From Blautia hydrogenotrophica DSM 10507 (GTDB lineage: Bacteria > Bacillota > Clostridia > Lachnospirales > Lachnospiraceae), in assembly GCF_034356035.1 (NCBI RefSeq), contig NZ_CP136423.1, positions 868,001 through 932,000 of the forward strand: a DNA stretch of 64,000 nt, in the 5' to 3' direction. The position numbers and the translations under genes were made by a program. Under the pieces are notes generated by a model. The model was not told where the DNA came from. It was given only the letters and a program-made list of their open reading frames with translations, and did no database searches. Shown piece after piece: positions 34,535 to 42,982 of the stretch. Each line of letters starts with the position of its first letter. Within the stretch, counting starts at the first letter, position 1.

Positions 34535-35269
34535 TTAGGATACGGAGATTTCGACTTTCTCTGATGGGTCTTGAAGTACAGACCAGGTAACGACAGAATT
34601 TGTCACTACTTCAGGAATTCGTGCGATATCTCGGTTCTCGATGACATTGACTACGTCCTTGTGTATTTTGTAAACGACTTCCCCATGTTGGTGTTTGTGA
34701 GTAGCAATGATGGAGGCTTCCATGAAATCCATGATAAAATTGTAGATGCGCTCGATTAGAATGTTGTGAGTGGCTTTACCAAGAAGTTGATGAAATTCTA
34801 TGTCATTTTTAGCCAGTTTTTTAGGTGACGAACCATCCTTAATCATATTTTCCAGGTCCTCCAAATTTTTTCTCAAAGCAATTCGCTCTTCTTCATTTTC
34901 CAGATAATGTTTATCTATCAGTTCCATAATATCGATTTCAAAAAACCTGCGCAGTTCAAAGAGATTCTCCACGTCGGGATTAGACAGAAAAAAACTAAAA
35001 AGAAAGGAATCCATCATTCCATTGCCAATGGATTCACAGACATAAGTTCCATTGCCGACACGGATATCGATCAACCCAAAAGCAGCCAGAATTTTCATCG
35101 CTTCTCGTACAGAGCCACGGCTGACACATAAACCCTCTGAGATTTCAAGTTCACTTGGAAGACGATCGCCGGGTTTTAACTTGCGGTCCATCAATAGCTG
35201 TTTTATATTATTGACTACGATATCCACAGCCGATTCTCTCTTATTACGGCCTTCAAAAAGATTTGACAT
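34535..35269 (-). CDS. GntR/FadR family regulator, paralogue 1
   Basis: A 244-residue regulator. An N-terminal GntR winged helix (about 14-80; RLPSELEISEGLCVSRGSVREAMKIL) is followed by an all-helical FCD ligand domain (about 95-235) with metal-binding candidates in NDIEFHQLLG and later His residues. It is about half identical to the regulator at 41231-41932. It is divergent from the transporter operon and probably controls it. FCD regulators usually sense organic or sugar acids. Confidence 0.88.
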   Translation of the reverse strand: MSNLFEGRNKRESAVDIVVNNIKQLLMDRKLKPGDRLPSELEISEGLCVSRGSVREAMKILAAFGLIDIRVGNGTYVCESIGNGMMDSFLFSFFLSNPDVENLFELRRFFEIDIMELIDKHYLENEEERIALRKNLEDLENMIKDGSSPKKLAKNDIEFHQLLGKATHNILIERIYNFIMDFMEASIIATHKHQHGEVVYKIHKDVVNVIENRDIARIPEVVTNSVVTWSVLQDPSEKVEISVS

Positions 35270-35343
35270 AGAATAGTTACCTCCTCATTACATATATCTG
35301 TATTAATAATACTCGATAAGCTTAGTTTACCATGAGAAAACAT

Positions 35344-35360
35344 AAAACGTCAAACGTTTT
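35344..35360. promoter_or_regulatory. candidate GntR operator over its own promoter
   Basis: A perfect inverted repeat AAAACGT-CAA-ACGTTTT. On the minus strand it contains the -35 box TTGACG of the GntR gene, with TAAACT 18 bases on. Read as a 15-mer it resembles the AAACATCAGATGTTT palindrome at 42075-42089. Confidence 0.5.
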
Positions 35361-35378
35361 GTAATATTTTCTTCTTAA

Positions 35379-35414
35379 AAGGTATTATATGTACCATGGT
35401 GCATATAATACCTT
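35379..35414. repeat. 36-base near-perfect palindrome
   Basis: AAGGTATTATATG and CATATAATACCTT arms meet around ACCATGGT, giving an almost unbroken 17-bp stem with one wobble. It occupies the place that a terminator holds next to the other family 3 elements, but no rightward gene precedes it here. Followed by CTTTAT. Either a terminator left from a lost gene or a protein-binding site. Confidence 0.5.
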
Positions 35415-35420
35415 CTTTAT

Positions 35421-35562
35421 GTGATAGGAAAGACCTTGTCACTCTGAAGCGTGATATCCCTTTCCTATCACAAAAACGTTCAGCTAAGAATACGCATGTT
35501 GTAAAGAGGAAGGGGTCTTATAGATTCAGGGGAGGGGGAGTTAAGGTGGCTTGCCCACTCTG
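35421..35562 (+). repeat. dispersed hairpin element, family 3, copy b
   Basis: Opens with a 12-bp stem GTGATAGGAAAG / CTTTCCTATCAC around ACCTTGTCACTCTGAAGCGTGA, then AAAACGTTCAGCTAAGAATACGCA and ends near GTGGCTTGCCCAC. It lies in the 509-base gap between the divergent GntR gene and the transporter operon. The rest of that gap holds the promoters and operators listed separately. Confidence 0.6.
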
Positions 35563-35685
35563 TTTCATTTTCGTATTGATTTAAGAAGATTGTTTGTGTA
35601 TAGAATTTTTACCGAAAAGATTTTTTAGAATTTATGAAAAGTAGACAAAAAAAGAAAGAGTGTAGGAAAATAATTGTTAAAAGTA

Positions 35686-35731
35686 TTGACAGCTAAAATG
35701 AATTATGTTATATGTTAAACATCTAATGATT
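35686..35731 (+). promoter_or_regulatory. promoter and operator of the sugar transporter operon
   Basis: Perfect -35 TTGACA (35686-35691), 17 bases, TATATG (35709-35714), then a half-conserved palindrome AAACATCTAATGATT (35717-35731). The layout equals the transketolase promoter at 42044-42089 base for base in spacing. Confidence 0.65.
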
Positions 35732-35778
35732 AATTATATACGAAACGGAAAAAAGAAAAGTATTTAGAGGAGGAAAAA

Positions 35779-36879
35779 ATGAAGAAAAAGCTAATCAGTA
35801 TTTTAATGAGTTTGGTGTTGGTTTCTGGTGTATTAATAGGCTGCGGTGGGAAGGAGGAGCCTACGGATACCGTCAGTGAGACGAGCGAAGACCAGGCTTC
35901 TGATGATAGCAGTTCTAGTACTGCTGGGGACTCTGTTCTGAAAAAAGGTGATTACGTAATTGGATTGTCCAATTCCTATTTTGGAAACACCTGGAGAAAA
36001 CAGATGGTGGATGCATTTACCAATGCGGCAGAAGCTGCGAAGGAAGCAGGATACATTTCTGACTATGAGATTCAAAATGGAGATAACACGGTAAATTCAC
36101 AGATTGCCCAGATTAACAGTTTTATTTTAGACGGCGTGGACGCGATTTGTATCTGTGCGGCTTCACCCACAGCTTTGAACAGTACCATTCAAAAAGCTTT
36201 GGATGCAGGCATTACGGTAGTGGCCTTCGATTCCATCGTTGACCTGGATGGTGTCTATACGATGGATTATCCCTGGGAACAGATCGGTAAGGACAGTGTA
36301 GAGTTTGTTGCTGATAAACTGGAAGGAAAGGGAAATATTGTGGTTGTCAGAGGTGTGTCTGGAGCGGCTCCGGATCAGGGAATCTATGCGGGTATTACGG
36401 AGGCGATGAAAGCTTATCCGGATTTAGAGATTGTGCAGGAAGTAATCGGTGAGGCTAGTGCGACGAAGACTCAGGAAGAACTGACAAAGGTTATGGCTTC
36501 TCTTCCAGATGTGGACGCTGTCATTACACACTGCGGCGGCGATGCGATTGGCGCAGTCAATGCCTTTGAGCAGTCTGGAAAAGACATGCCGATTATCATT
36601 GGAGATAACACGGCTGAGTTTATCAACTGGTGGATGGAACAGGAGGACTATGACACTTTGAGTCAGGGATCTACCCCGGGCTGCGGAGCAGCAGCGCTGT
36701 GGACTGCTTTGGATATCTTAAACGGCTATGAGGTTCCGGAAGAGATGATGCTGAGCGTGCCTCATGTGACCTCTGAAAATTTGAAGGATTATTCAGGCAT
36801 GAGCGCCGGAACCTTTGTGTCACCGGATTTTACTAACGAGTATGTGCTTGAAAACATCATTGACGCGGCGAAAAAGTAA
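35779..36879 (+). CDS. sugar ABC transporter substrate-binding lipoprotein
   Basis: A 366-residue periplasmic-binding-protein-like lipoprotein. The signal peptide ends in a lipobox LIGC with the acylated Cys near residue 22, followed by a Ser/Thr/Glu-rich linker. The body (about 55-360) is the RbsB/LacI-like type I fold; it includes IGLSNSYFGNTWRKQM, typical of sugar-binding proteins of the CUT2 class. It delivers substrate to the fused ATPase-permease downstream. AGAGGAGG ribosome site. Substrate unknown. Confidence 0.88.
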   Translation: MKKKLISILMSLVLVSGVLIGCGGKEEPTDTVSETSEDQASDDSSSSTAGDSVLKKGDYVIGLSNSYFGNTWRKQMVDAFTNAAEAAKEAGYISDYEIQNGDNTVNSQIAQINSFILDGVDAICICAASPTALNSTIQKALDAGITVVAFDSIVDLDGVYTMDYPWEQIGKDSVEFVADKLEGKGNIVVVRGVSGAAPDQGIYAGITEAMKAYPDLEIVQEVIGEASATKTQEELTKVMASLPDVDAVITHCGGDAIGAVNAFEQSGKDMPIIIGDNTAEFINWWMEQEDYDTLSQGSTPGCGAAALWTALDILNGYEVPEEMMLSVPHVTSENLKDYSGMSAGTFVSPDFTNEYVLENIIDAAKK

Positions 36880-37008
36880 TCACTAAAAATCAGATAGGTG
36901 GAAGACTGAAACGGTGCGATTGCGAGACAACCGCACCGTTTCGCAAAGTATGATAAAGTTAGCGGATAAATGAAAGGCAGCAACAAGCAAAAAGGATGGT
37001 GACGGAAG

Positions 37009-39420
37009 TTGAGAGACATTTTTCTTGAAGCAAAAGACCTGCTGAAGGTTTACGGCCCGACGGTAGCCGTGAATCATTTAAGCATTCATGTGTATAAAGG
37101 AGAAGTACTTGCGCTGGTTGGCGGAAATGGAGCGGGAAAAAGTACTTTGACGAAAATTTTATCTGGGGTGATTTCCAGCGATCAGGGGAGCATTCAGATT
37201 GAAGGGGAAGAGATTAATCTGAATAAGTACACTCCGGCAGTTGCCAGGACAAAGGGAATTCGAGTGGTACATCAGGAATTGTCTCTTTGCAGGAATCTGA
37301 CAGTCTATGAGAATTTTTATATCGAACAGTTTCAAAGATTTGACAAAGGAAATGTGAAATGGAGAAACCAGGCCAAAGAGATGGCACAGGCAGCTTTGGA
37401 CAACGTGTTTCCAGGACACGGGATTGATGTGAATGCGGGACTTGCCACATTGAGCATCGCTCAGCAACAGATGGTGGAAATTGCCAGAGCGACCAGTGAC
37501 CCGGATGTAAAGATGATGGTGTTGGATGAACCTACCTCTTCTTTGCCGGCGGAACAAACCAGCCAGCTTCAGGACTATATTAAAAAGAGCGCAAAAGAAC
37601 AGGGAATTGCCTATATCTATATTTCTCATCGGCTAAAAGAGATCATGTTTTTGGCTGACTATGTCTATATCATGCAGAATGGTACACAGAAGTATCAATG
37701 TCAAATCAGTGAAACCGATGAAGAGGATATTGTTCAGCGCATGGGCGACGGCGCGATAGAGAAAAAAGCGGAACGGTTTACAGCGCCTGAGACGAATGCA
37801 AATGTCGGAGTGAGACTTACGAATTATTCTTCAAAGAACTTGAAAAATATTTCAAAAGAGATGTTCGGCGGGGAGATTATCGCCCTCACCGGTCTGGAGG
37901 GAAATGGACAGTTAGAATTGTTGCAGGAGATTTTCTTTCAGGCAGGCAGGAAAAAAGAAGGAATTGAGATCAAGGGGAAAGTGGCCTATGTGGCCGGTGA
38001 CAGAAAAAAAGAGGGAATATTTCCGCTTTGGTCCATCACAGACAACACTGTAATCTCGAAGGTTGCGGATTCTGGACTATTTCGGCCGATTTCCATGGGA
38101 AATGTGGATGAGACGGTAAAACACTGGAATTCGAGATTGAAGACAAAGTGTGCGTCTTCCGAAGACTTGATTACTAGCCTGAGCGGCGGGAATCAGCAAA
38201 AAGTATTGATTGCCCGGGCGTTGGCTCTGGACGCGGACATTATTCTTCTGGATGATCCTACAAGAGGCGTGGATATCGGAACAAAACTGGAATTATACGA
38301 AGTTTTCAGGGAAACCGCTAAGAGTGGCAAATTAGTGATCTGGAGAACTTCAGACGACGCAGAGTTGGAATACTGTACGAGATTGTTGGTTATGAACGCA
38401 GGGACGGTGGCAGGAGAGTTTTCCAGTGAAGAATTTGAGCATTCTTCCATGTTAAAACTGGCGTTTCGAAGCAATGCAAAGGAAGAAAAGTTAGAGACAA
38501 AGAAGGCGAAGAAGCCTCGTTTGTATCTGTTTTCTCTCATCGCTATGATTGTTTTGTATTTTGTATGCGGCATGATGTCGAATTCCATCTTCACGAAATT
38601 TGGAGTGGAGCTTCTGGCGGTGGGATTTGCCCCGTTTATCTTTGCAGCTCTTTCTCAGACGTTCATCATCGGGCTTGGACACATTGACCTGGGAGTCGGA
38701 GCGTTTATGGGCCTGGTAAACGTCATCTGTGCGACAATTTTGGATCAAAATACAGGATTAGGAATTTTATGCCTGGTGGGGCTGATTGCAGCGTACTCCT
38801 GTATGGGACTGGTGATTCATCTGCGGGGAGTTCCTCCGATTATTGTCACTTTAGGAATGTCTTTTGTGTGGACAGGAATCGCCTATGTGCTTCAGGACGT
38901 GCCTGGCGGACACGTGCCGGACTGGATGGTCAGTCTGTTTAATTTTAACAATCCAGTTTTGCAGGGAGTCTTACTCTGGCTGATTGTCTTTATTGCACTT
39001 GCGCTTTTGATCTACCGCTCTAGGTATGGAACAGTACTACGAGGATTTGGAAATAACGAGTCTGCGATGAGAAACAGCGGATGGTCTAAGGCAAAGGCAT
39101 ATTGGTTGACTTATCTGATAGCCGGAATCTTTGCAGCCATGGGAGGGATTGCTCAATCGTCTATCACTGCGGCCTCTGATGTCAATGCATCTTCCACTTA
39201 TACGATGCTGACGGTCGCGGCAGTTATCATTGGCGGAGGGTATTTCTCTGGCGGTGTAGTCACTCACATTGGCACCGTCTTTGGAGGCATCTCTTTGACG
39301 ATGATCAGTGTGCTTTTGGGCTTATTGAAGGTGAGCACGGACTATACGGCGACAATACAAGGGCTGGTTCTGATATTGATACTGTCTATGAGGTTGATTA
39401 GAAAGGAGAAGCTGCAATGA
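37009..39420 (+). CDS. fused sugar ABC ATPase-permease, RbsA-RbsC type
   Basis: An 803-residue fusion in one uninterrupted frame. Residues about 1-490 are an RbsA-like double ATPase: first Walker A GGNGAGKST (about 39), signature LSIAQQQ, Walker B MMVLDEPTSS; the second half has a degenerate Walker A (GLEGNGQ) but a good signature LSGGNQQKV and ILLDDPTRGVD. Residues about 508-800 form an RbsC-like permease with 8-10 helices and the IGLGHIDLGVGAFMG motif. Start is TTG with only a weak ribosome site (AAAAGGA 12 bases away). CUT2 systems normally encode these as separate proteins. It overlaps the next permease by 4 bases. Confidence 0.87.
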   Translation: MRDIFLEAKDLLKVYGPTVAVNHLSIHVYKGEVLALVGGNGAGKSTLTKILSGVISSDQGSIQIEGEEINLNKYTPAVARTKGIRVVHQELSLCRNLTVYENFYIEQFQRFDKGNVKWRNQAKEMAQAALDNVFPGHGIDVNAGLATLSIAQQQMVEIARATSDPDVKMMVLDEPTSSLPAEQTSQLQDYIKKSAKEQGIAYIYISHRLKEIMFLADYVYIMQNGTQKYQCQISETDEEDIVQRMGDGAIEKKAERFTAPETNANVGVRLTNYSSKNLKNISKEMFGGEIIALTGLEGNGQLELLQEIFFQAGRKKEGIEIKGKVAYVAGDRKKEGIFPLWSITDNTVISKVADSGLFRPISMGNVDETVKHWNSRLKTKCASSEDLITSLSGGNQQKVLIARALALDADIILLDDPTRGVDIGTKLELYEVFRETAKSGKLVIWRTSDDAELEYCTRLLVMNAGTVAGEFSSEEFEHSSMLKLAFRSNAKEEKLETKKAKKPRLYLFSLIAMIVLYFVCGMMSNSIFTKFGVELLAVGFAPFIFAALSQTFIIGLGHIDLGVGAFMGLVNVICATILDQNTGLGILCLVGLIAAYSCMGLVIHLRGVPPIIVTLGMSFVWTGIAYVLQDVPGGHVPDWMVSLFNFNNPVLQGVLLWLIVFIALALLIYRSRYGTVLRGFGNNESAMRNSGWSKAKAYWLTYLIAGIFAAMGGIAQSSITAASDVNASSTYTMLTVAAVIIGGGYFSGGVVTHIGTVFGGISLTMISVLLGLLKVSTDYTATIQGLVLILILSMRLIRKEKLQ

Positions 39421-40400
39421 GTAAAAAAGTGAGCAGATACATCAAAGAAAATACTTGGATTTGGGCGGCAGTTGGTGCGTTTCTCCTGTGGTTTATCATG
39501 GGAATTTCCTCAGGACGGCTGAATCTGGAAAGTTTTCTCTCAAACGCGTATATTGCTTCTTTCCTGGCGATACTTTCTTTTGGACAGATGCTGGTGGTCA
39601 CTTCTGGGAGAGGGGCCATTGACTTGTCGATTCCCGGCGTCTTGACGCTTATGGCTTTTGTGTCCATGAGTATTATTAACGGAGAAAATAAAAACGTGCC
39701 GTTGGCCATTTTTGTGATTGTGGCCCTGGGAGCTTTGATTGGAGTTCTGAACGGTCTGATGGTGATTTATCTCCAGATTCCGGCGATTATTGCAACCATG
39801 GCAATGAACTATATTTTGACGACGGCAGCTCTTCTCATCAACAAGAATTTTTCCATTTTTGCAATTGCACCTGTACTGGATGATCTGATTAAGACCAGAA
39901 TTTTTGGAGTTCAGTTGATGATTTATCTGGTGATTTTGTTGGCAGTTCTGTTCTGGTTTCTGCTTCGTCGAACCTCCTACGGGAAATCTCTGCTGGCGAT
40001 CGGGCAGAATCGCGAGGCAGCGAAGCTGGCCGGAATCAAGGTAAACCGGGTAGAGATACTGACCTATGCACTCAGCAGTGTCTTGGCAGCGATTTCAGGA
40101 ATGCTGATTTCTGCCAGGGTCGGCAGTGCGATTTTGGGAATGGGAGATGACTACAGTCTGGAGACGGTGGCAAGCATCGTCGTGGGAGGAACATTGATCT
40201 CCGGCGGTAAGGCAAACGTGCCGGGAACGCTTGCGGGCTGCCTGTTTTTGGGCTTGATTGTGACAGCTATGCAGATTATGGGCTTTTCTGTGGGTGCGCA
40301 GAACATTGCGAAAGGAGCTTTGATTATCATCGTACTTTTGTTGGGAACAGGACAGGGAAAGGCCGAAAGATCTGTACGATTTAAGAAAAAATCAGCATAA
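39417..40400 (+). CDS. sugar ABC transporter permease, RbsC type
   Basis: A 327-residue membrane protein with about ten helices of the BPD_transp_2 family; the motif TSGRGAIDLSIPG near residue 60 and the GQNREAAKLAGIKVNR loop near residue 195 are typical. It probably pairs with the permease half of the upstream fusion to form a heterodimeric channel. It overlaps the fusion gene by 4 bases. Confidence 0.88.
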   Translation: MSKKVSRYIKENTWIWAAVGAFLLWFIMGISSGRLNLESFLSNAYIASFLAILSFGQMLVVTSGRGAIDLSIPGVLTLMAFVSMSIINGENKNVPLAIFVIVALGALIGVLNGLMVIYLQIPAIIATMAMNYILTTAALLINKNFSIFAIAPVLDDLIKTRIFGVQLMIYLVILLAVLFWFLLRRTSYGKSLLAIGQNREAAKLAGIKVNRVEILTYALSSVLAAISGMLISARVGSAILGMGDDYSLETVASIVVGGTLISGGKANVPGTLAGCLFLGLIVTAMQIMGFSVGAQNIAKGALIIIVLLLGTGQGKAERSVRFKKKSA

Positions 40401-40417
40401 AGGGAGGTTTTGAAAGG

Positions 40418-41167
40418 ATGATCATTGATTTACATGCCCATTTGGGGGAGGATGTTGTTTTTGATGAGGAACAAACAGAGGAAGAGTTGATTACGGCTTA
40501 TCAGGAAAATCATGTAGGCGGAGCGATTGTACAGCCATATCTGCCGAGAATTTATATGGAAGATCACAGGCAGATTCACGACAGAATTCATCGCCTCTGC
40601 CAAGAGAGCAAGGAAGTCAAATTCTGGGGAATGGCGTCTATCAATCCTCATTTTCGGCCAGAAGACTATGACGAAGAAGCGCAGCGTTGTATTCAGGAAT
40701 TGGGATTTGTGGGAATCAAGATCACGCCCATCGGCCATGCAGCGCATCCGTCTTCCAAAGACTGTATGCACGTGTGGGAAGTATGCCGTCATCTCAAAGT
40801 GCCGCTGATGATTCACACAGGGGCAGGAATTCCATTTTCAGATCCCATCAGTGTGCAAAAAGCTCTAGAGAGTTTTCCGGATGTTCCCTGCGTTCTGGCT
40901 CATGCAGGTTCAGAGATGCACAATCAGCAGGCCACTTATCTGGCTGCGAAGTATGACAATGTGTATCTGGAGCCGAGTTGGGTGGGAGTCATCGGTGTCA
41001 TGAACATGGTAAAGCGGGTTGGATGCTCTAAAATCATGTTTTCCTCCGATAACGTTTACCAAATTCCCGTGGAGCTAGCCAAATATCGTTCAGTTATCAA
41101 AAATGAGGATGATTTGGAACGAGTATTGTATAAAAATACCGCAGAGTTGTATCAGCTAAAGATGTGA
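40418..41167 (+). CDS. amidohydrolase family protein
   Basis: A 249-residue TIM-barrel hydrolase of the amidohydrolase-2 group. Metal-site motifs are IDLHAHLGED near the N terminus, MIHTGAG and VLAHAGSE in the middle and MFSSDN near the end. Members hydrolyse lactones or decarboxylate aromatic or sugar-derived acids. It lies 17 bases after the permease, so its substrate is probably imported by the transporter. Confidence 0.78.
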   Translation: MIIDLHAHLGEDVVFDEEQTEEELITAYQENHVGGAIVQPYLPRIYMEDHRQIHDRIHRLCQESKEVKFWGMASINPHFRPEDYDEEAQRCIQELGFVGIKITPIGHAAHPSSKDCMHVWEVCRHLKVPLMIHTGAGIPFSDPISVQKALESFPDVPCVLAHAGSEMHNQQATYLAAKYDNVYLEPSWVGVIGVMNMVKRVGCSKIMFSSDNVYQIPVELAKYRSVIKNEDDLERVLYKNTAELYQLKM

Positions 41168-41191
41168 ACAGCATTTCCTGTGGTGAATGAA

Positions 41192-41224
41192 CGAAGCTCC
41201 GGTGTAAGAGGAACCGGGGCTTCG
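41192..41224 (+). terminator. hairpin between convergent amidohydrolase and GntR genes
   Basis: A 12-bp stem CGAAGCTCCGGT / ACCGGGGCTTCG with one wobble and a 9-base loop, followed by GTTATTT. The T run is weak. Confidence 0.6.
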
Positions 41225-41230
41225 GTTATT

Positions 41231-41932
41231 TCAATCCTGAAGCTTGTACCAGATATCTATGGATTTTTTGATACAGGATTCAATTCCTTGATAATCTTTT
41301 TCACAGATGATCTCATAGATACTTTGATGAGCATTCAGAACATATTCTCCATTTTGATGTCTATGCGTGTTGGAGATGGAAGCACGAAGAGAATCCATGA
41401 TGAAATTGTAAATTTTCTCGACCATTGGATTGCAACAAGCGCTGGCGAGGAGCCGATGAAATTCAATATCATTTTCTAAAATTTTTTCTGCTGGGGCTTG
41501 AGTTTTGATAAGAGTCTGAAGGTGATTTAAATTTCGCTTTATCTTTGCGCGAATCTCGAAATTTTTGTCGTAGTGATTTAAGATGAGCTCTAAGATGTCG
41601 ATTTCAAAAAATTGTCGGAATTCGTATAGACTTTCTATATTGGGGTTTGTGATAAAAAATGAAAAAAGCAGGGAATCTATCAGGCCGTGACCTGGTGATT
41701 CGCAGACGTAAGTTCCGTTTCCAACTTTAATGTCCACTAAGCCGAAAGCAGACAAAATTTTCATAGCTTCCCGTACCGAACCGCGGCTTACACCGAGTCC
41801 TTCGGAAATCTCTAATTCACTGGGGAGTTTATCTCCTGGGAGTAGACGGCGGTCAATGAGAAGCTGTTTGATATTGTTTATGACTATGTCCACGGCGGAT
41901 TCCCGTTTTACAGCTGTAAACAGGTTTTCCAT
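41231..41932 (-). CDS. GntR/FadR family regulator, paralogue 2
   Basis: A 233-residue regulator closely related to the one at 34535-35269 over its whole length; the DNA-recognition segment PSELEISEGLGVSRGSVREAMKIL is nearly identical. The FCD domain keeps NDIEFHRLLA. It is divergent from the transketolase operon. The near-identical recognition helices suggest that both paralogues bind the same operator, while the ligand domains differ more. Confidence 0.88.
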   Translation of the reverse strand: MENLFTAVKRESAVDIVINNIKQLLIDRRLLPGDKLPSELEISEGLGVSRGSVREAMKILSAFGLVDIKVGNGTYVCESPGHGLIDSLLFSFFITNPNIESLYEFRQFFEIDILELILNHYDKNFEIRAKIKRNLNHLQTLIKTQAPAEKILENDIEFHRLLASACCNPMVEKIYNFIMDSLRASISNTHRHQNGEYVLNAHQSIYEIICEKDYQGIESCIKKSIDIWYKLQD

Positions 41933-41969
41933 ATAATGCCTCCTATGTAATATTTGTACAATTATTATA

Positions 41970-41998
41970 GCGATTCAGACATAATCCGTCAAATATCA
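41970..41998 (-). promoter_or_regulatory. promoter of GntR paralogue 2
   Basis: On the minus strand, TTGACG, 17 bases and a perfect TATAAT lie roughly 40-65 bases upstream of the ATG. Positions are approximate to a few bases. Confidence 0.55.
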
Positions 41999-42043
41999 TT
42001 TTAAAAGCGAATCGGCGAATGAATGCATATTTATGAAAAAGTA

Positions 42044-42089
42044 TTGACAGAAACCCCAAAATATGTTATACATAAAACATCAGATGTTT
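42044..42089 (+). promoter_or_regulatory. promoter and operator of the transketolase operon
   Basis: Perfect -35 TTGACA (42044-42049), 17 bases, TATACA (42067-42072), then a perfect palindrome AAACATC-A-GATGTTT (42075-42089) that would cover the transcription start. The operator starts 8 bases after the -10 start, exactly as in the transporter promoter. Confidence 0.7.
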
Positions 42090-42160
42090 AACGAAAAACA
42101 AATGGCATGAAATAAACGTATATAATTAATCAAAACAAAAAAATGATTAGGAGGATTCTT

Positions 42161-42982
42161 ATGAAAACAGAAGAATTAAAGAAGATAGCGCAGCATCTCA
42201 GGTTTTTAGCGGTTGATATGGTTTACAAGGGAAAGGATGGACATCCAGGTCCGGCGCTGTCCATCGCGGATATTGTGGCCACCTTATTTTTTGACGAGAT
42301 GAACATTCGTCCGGAGGAGCCCAACTGGGAAGACAGAGACCGTTTTATTCTGTCAAAAGGACATGCCTGCCCTATTTATTACGCGGCATTGTCCGAGAGA
42401 GGCTATTTCGGCGAACCGGTAGAAGACTTTAAACTGCGTGCGCTGGGGAGCACTTTTCAGGGGCATCCGGTTATGAATAAGACCAAAGGTGTGGACATGA
42501 CTTCTGGGTCTTTGGGAAATGGAATCGCCATTGCCAGTGGCATGGCCATTGCCGGAAAATATCGAAAAAAAGACTATACGGTCTATGCCATCGTAGGAGA
42601 CGGAGAGCTGCAGGAAGGTGTCTGCTGGGAAGGAATCAACGCAGCGGCAGGACATAAGCTGGATAATCTGATTGTATTTTTGGACAAGAACGGATGGCAG
42701 AGCGGCGGCACAGTGGAAGAAACCATCGGCTCCAACAATTTGAAGGAACGTTTCGAGGCATTCCAGTGGGATACGCAAGAGATTGACGGACATGATATTG
42801 ACGCGATCAAGGCAGCAATCGAAAAGGCGAAGACGGTAAAAGGGAAACCCCATGCAATTGTGTGTGACTGTGTCAAGGGAAAAGGGTTGTCCTATATGGA
42901 GAATGATAATTCCTGGCATAAGGGAGTTCCGTCGGATGAACAGTATAAAATTGCAGTGGAAGAATTGGGAGGTGCAAGATAA
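42161..42982 (+). CDS. transketolase, N-terminal subunit
   Basis: A 273-residue thiamine-diphosphate-binding subunit. Motifs: GHPGPALSIADI near residue 28, SKGHACPIYYA, MTSGSLGNGI and the ThDP/Mg motif GDGELQEGVCWEGINAA. It must pair with the next gene's product to form one transketolase that moves two-carbon units between sugar phosphates. Start at the ATG 42161 with AGGAGG 7 bases away. Split enzymes of this type often serve dedicated sugar pathways rather than the general pentose pathway. Confidence 0.9.
   Translation: MKTEELKKIAQHLRFLAVDMVYKGKDGHPGPALSIADIVATLFFDEMNIRPEEPNWEDRDRFILSKGHACPIYYAALSERGYFGEPVEDFKLRALGSTFQGHPVMNKTKGVDMTSGSLGNGIAIASGMAIAGKYRKKDYTVYAIVGDGELQEGVCWEGINAAAGHKLDNLIVFLDKNGWQSGGTVEETIGSNNLKERFEAFQWDTQEIDGHDIDAIKAAIEKAKTVKGKPHAIVCDCVKGKGLSYMENDNSWHKGVPSDEQYKIAVEELGGAR

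Noticed and set aside
35396..35584. 62-codon plus-strand frame upstream of the sugar-binding protein
   Set aside because: Lies almost entirely within a dispersed family 3 hairpin element and is not shared by the other copies.
41180..41479. 99-codon plus-strand frame after the amidohydrolase
   Set aside because: Antisense to the end of the second GntR gene and overlaps a hairpin.
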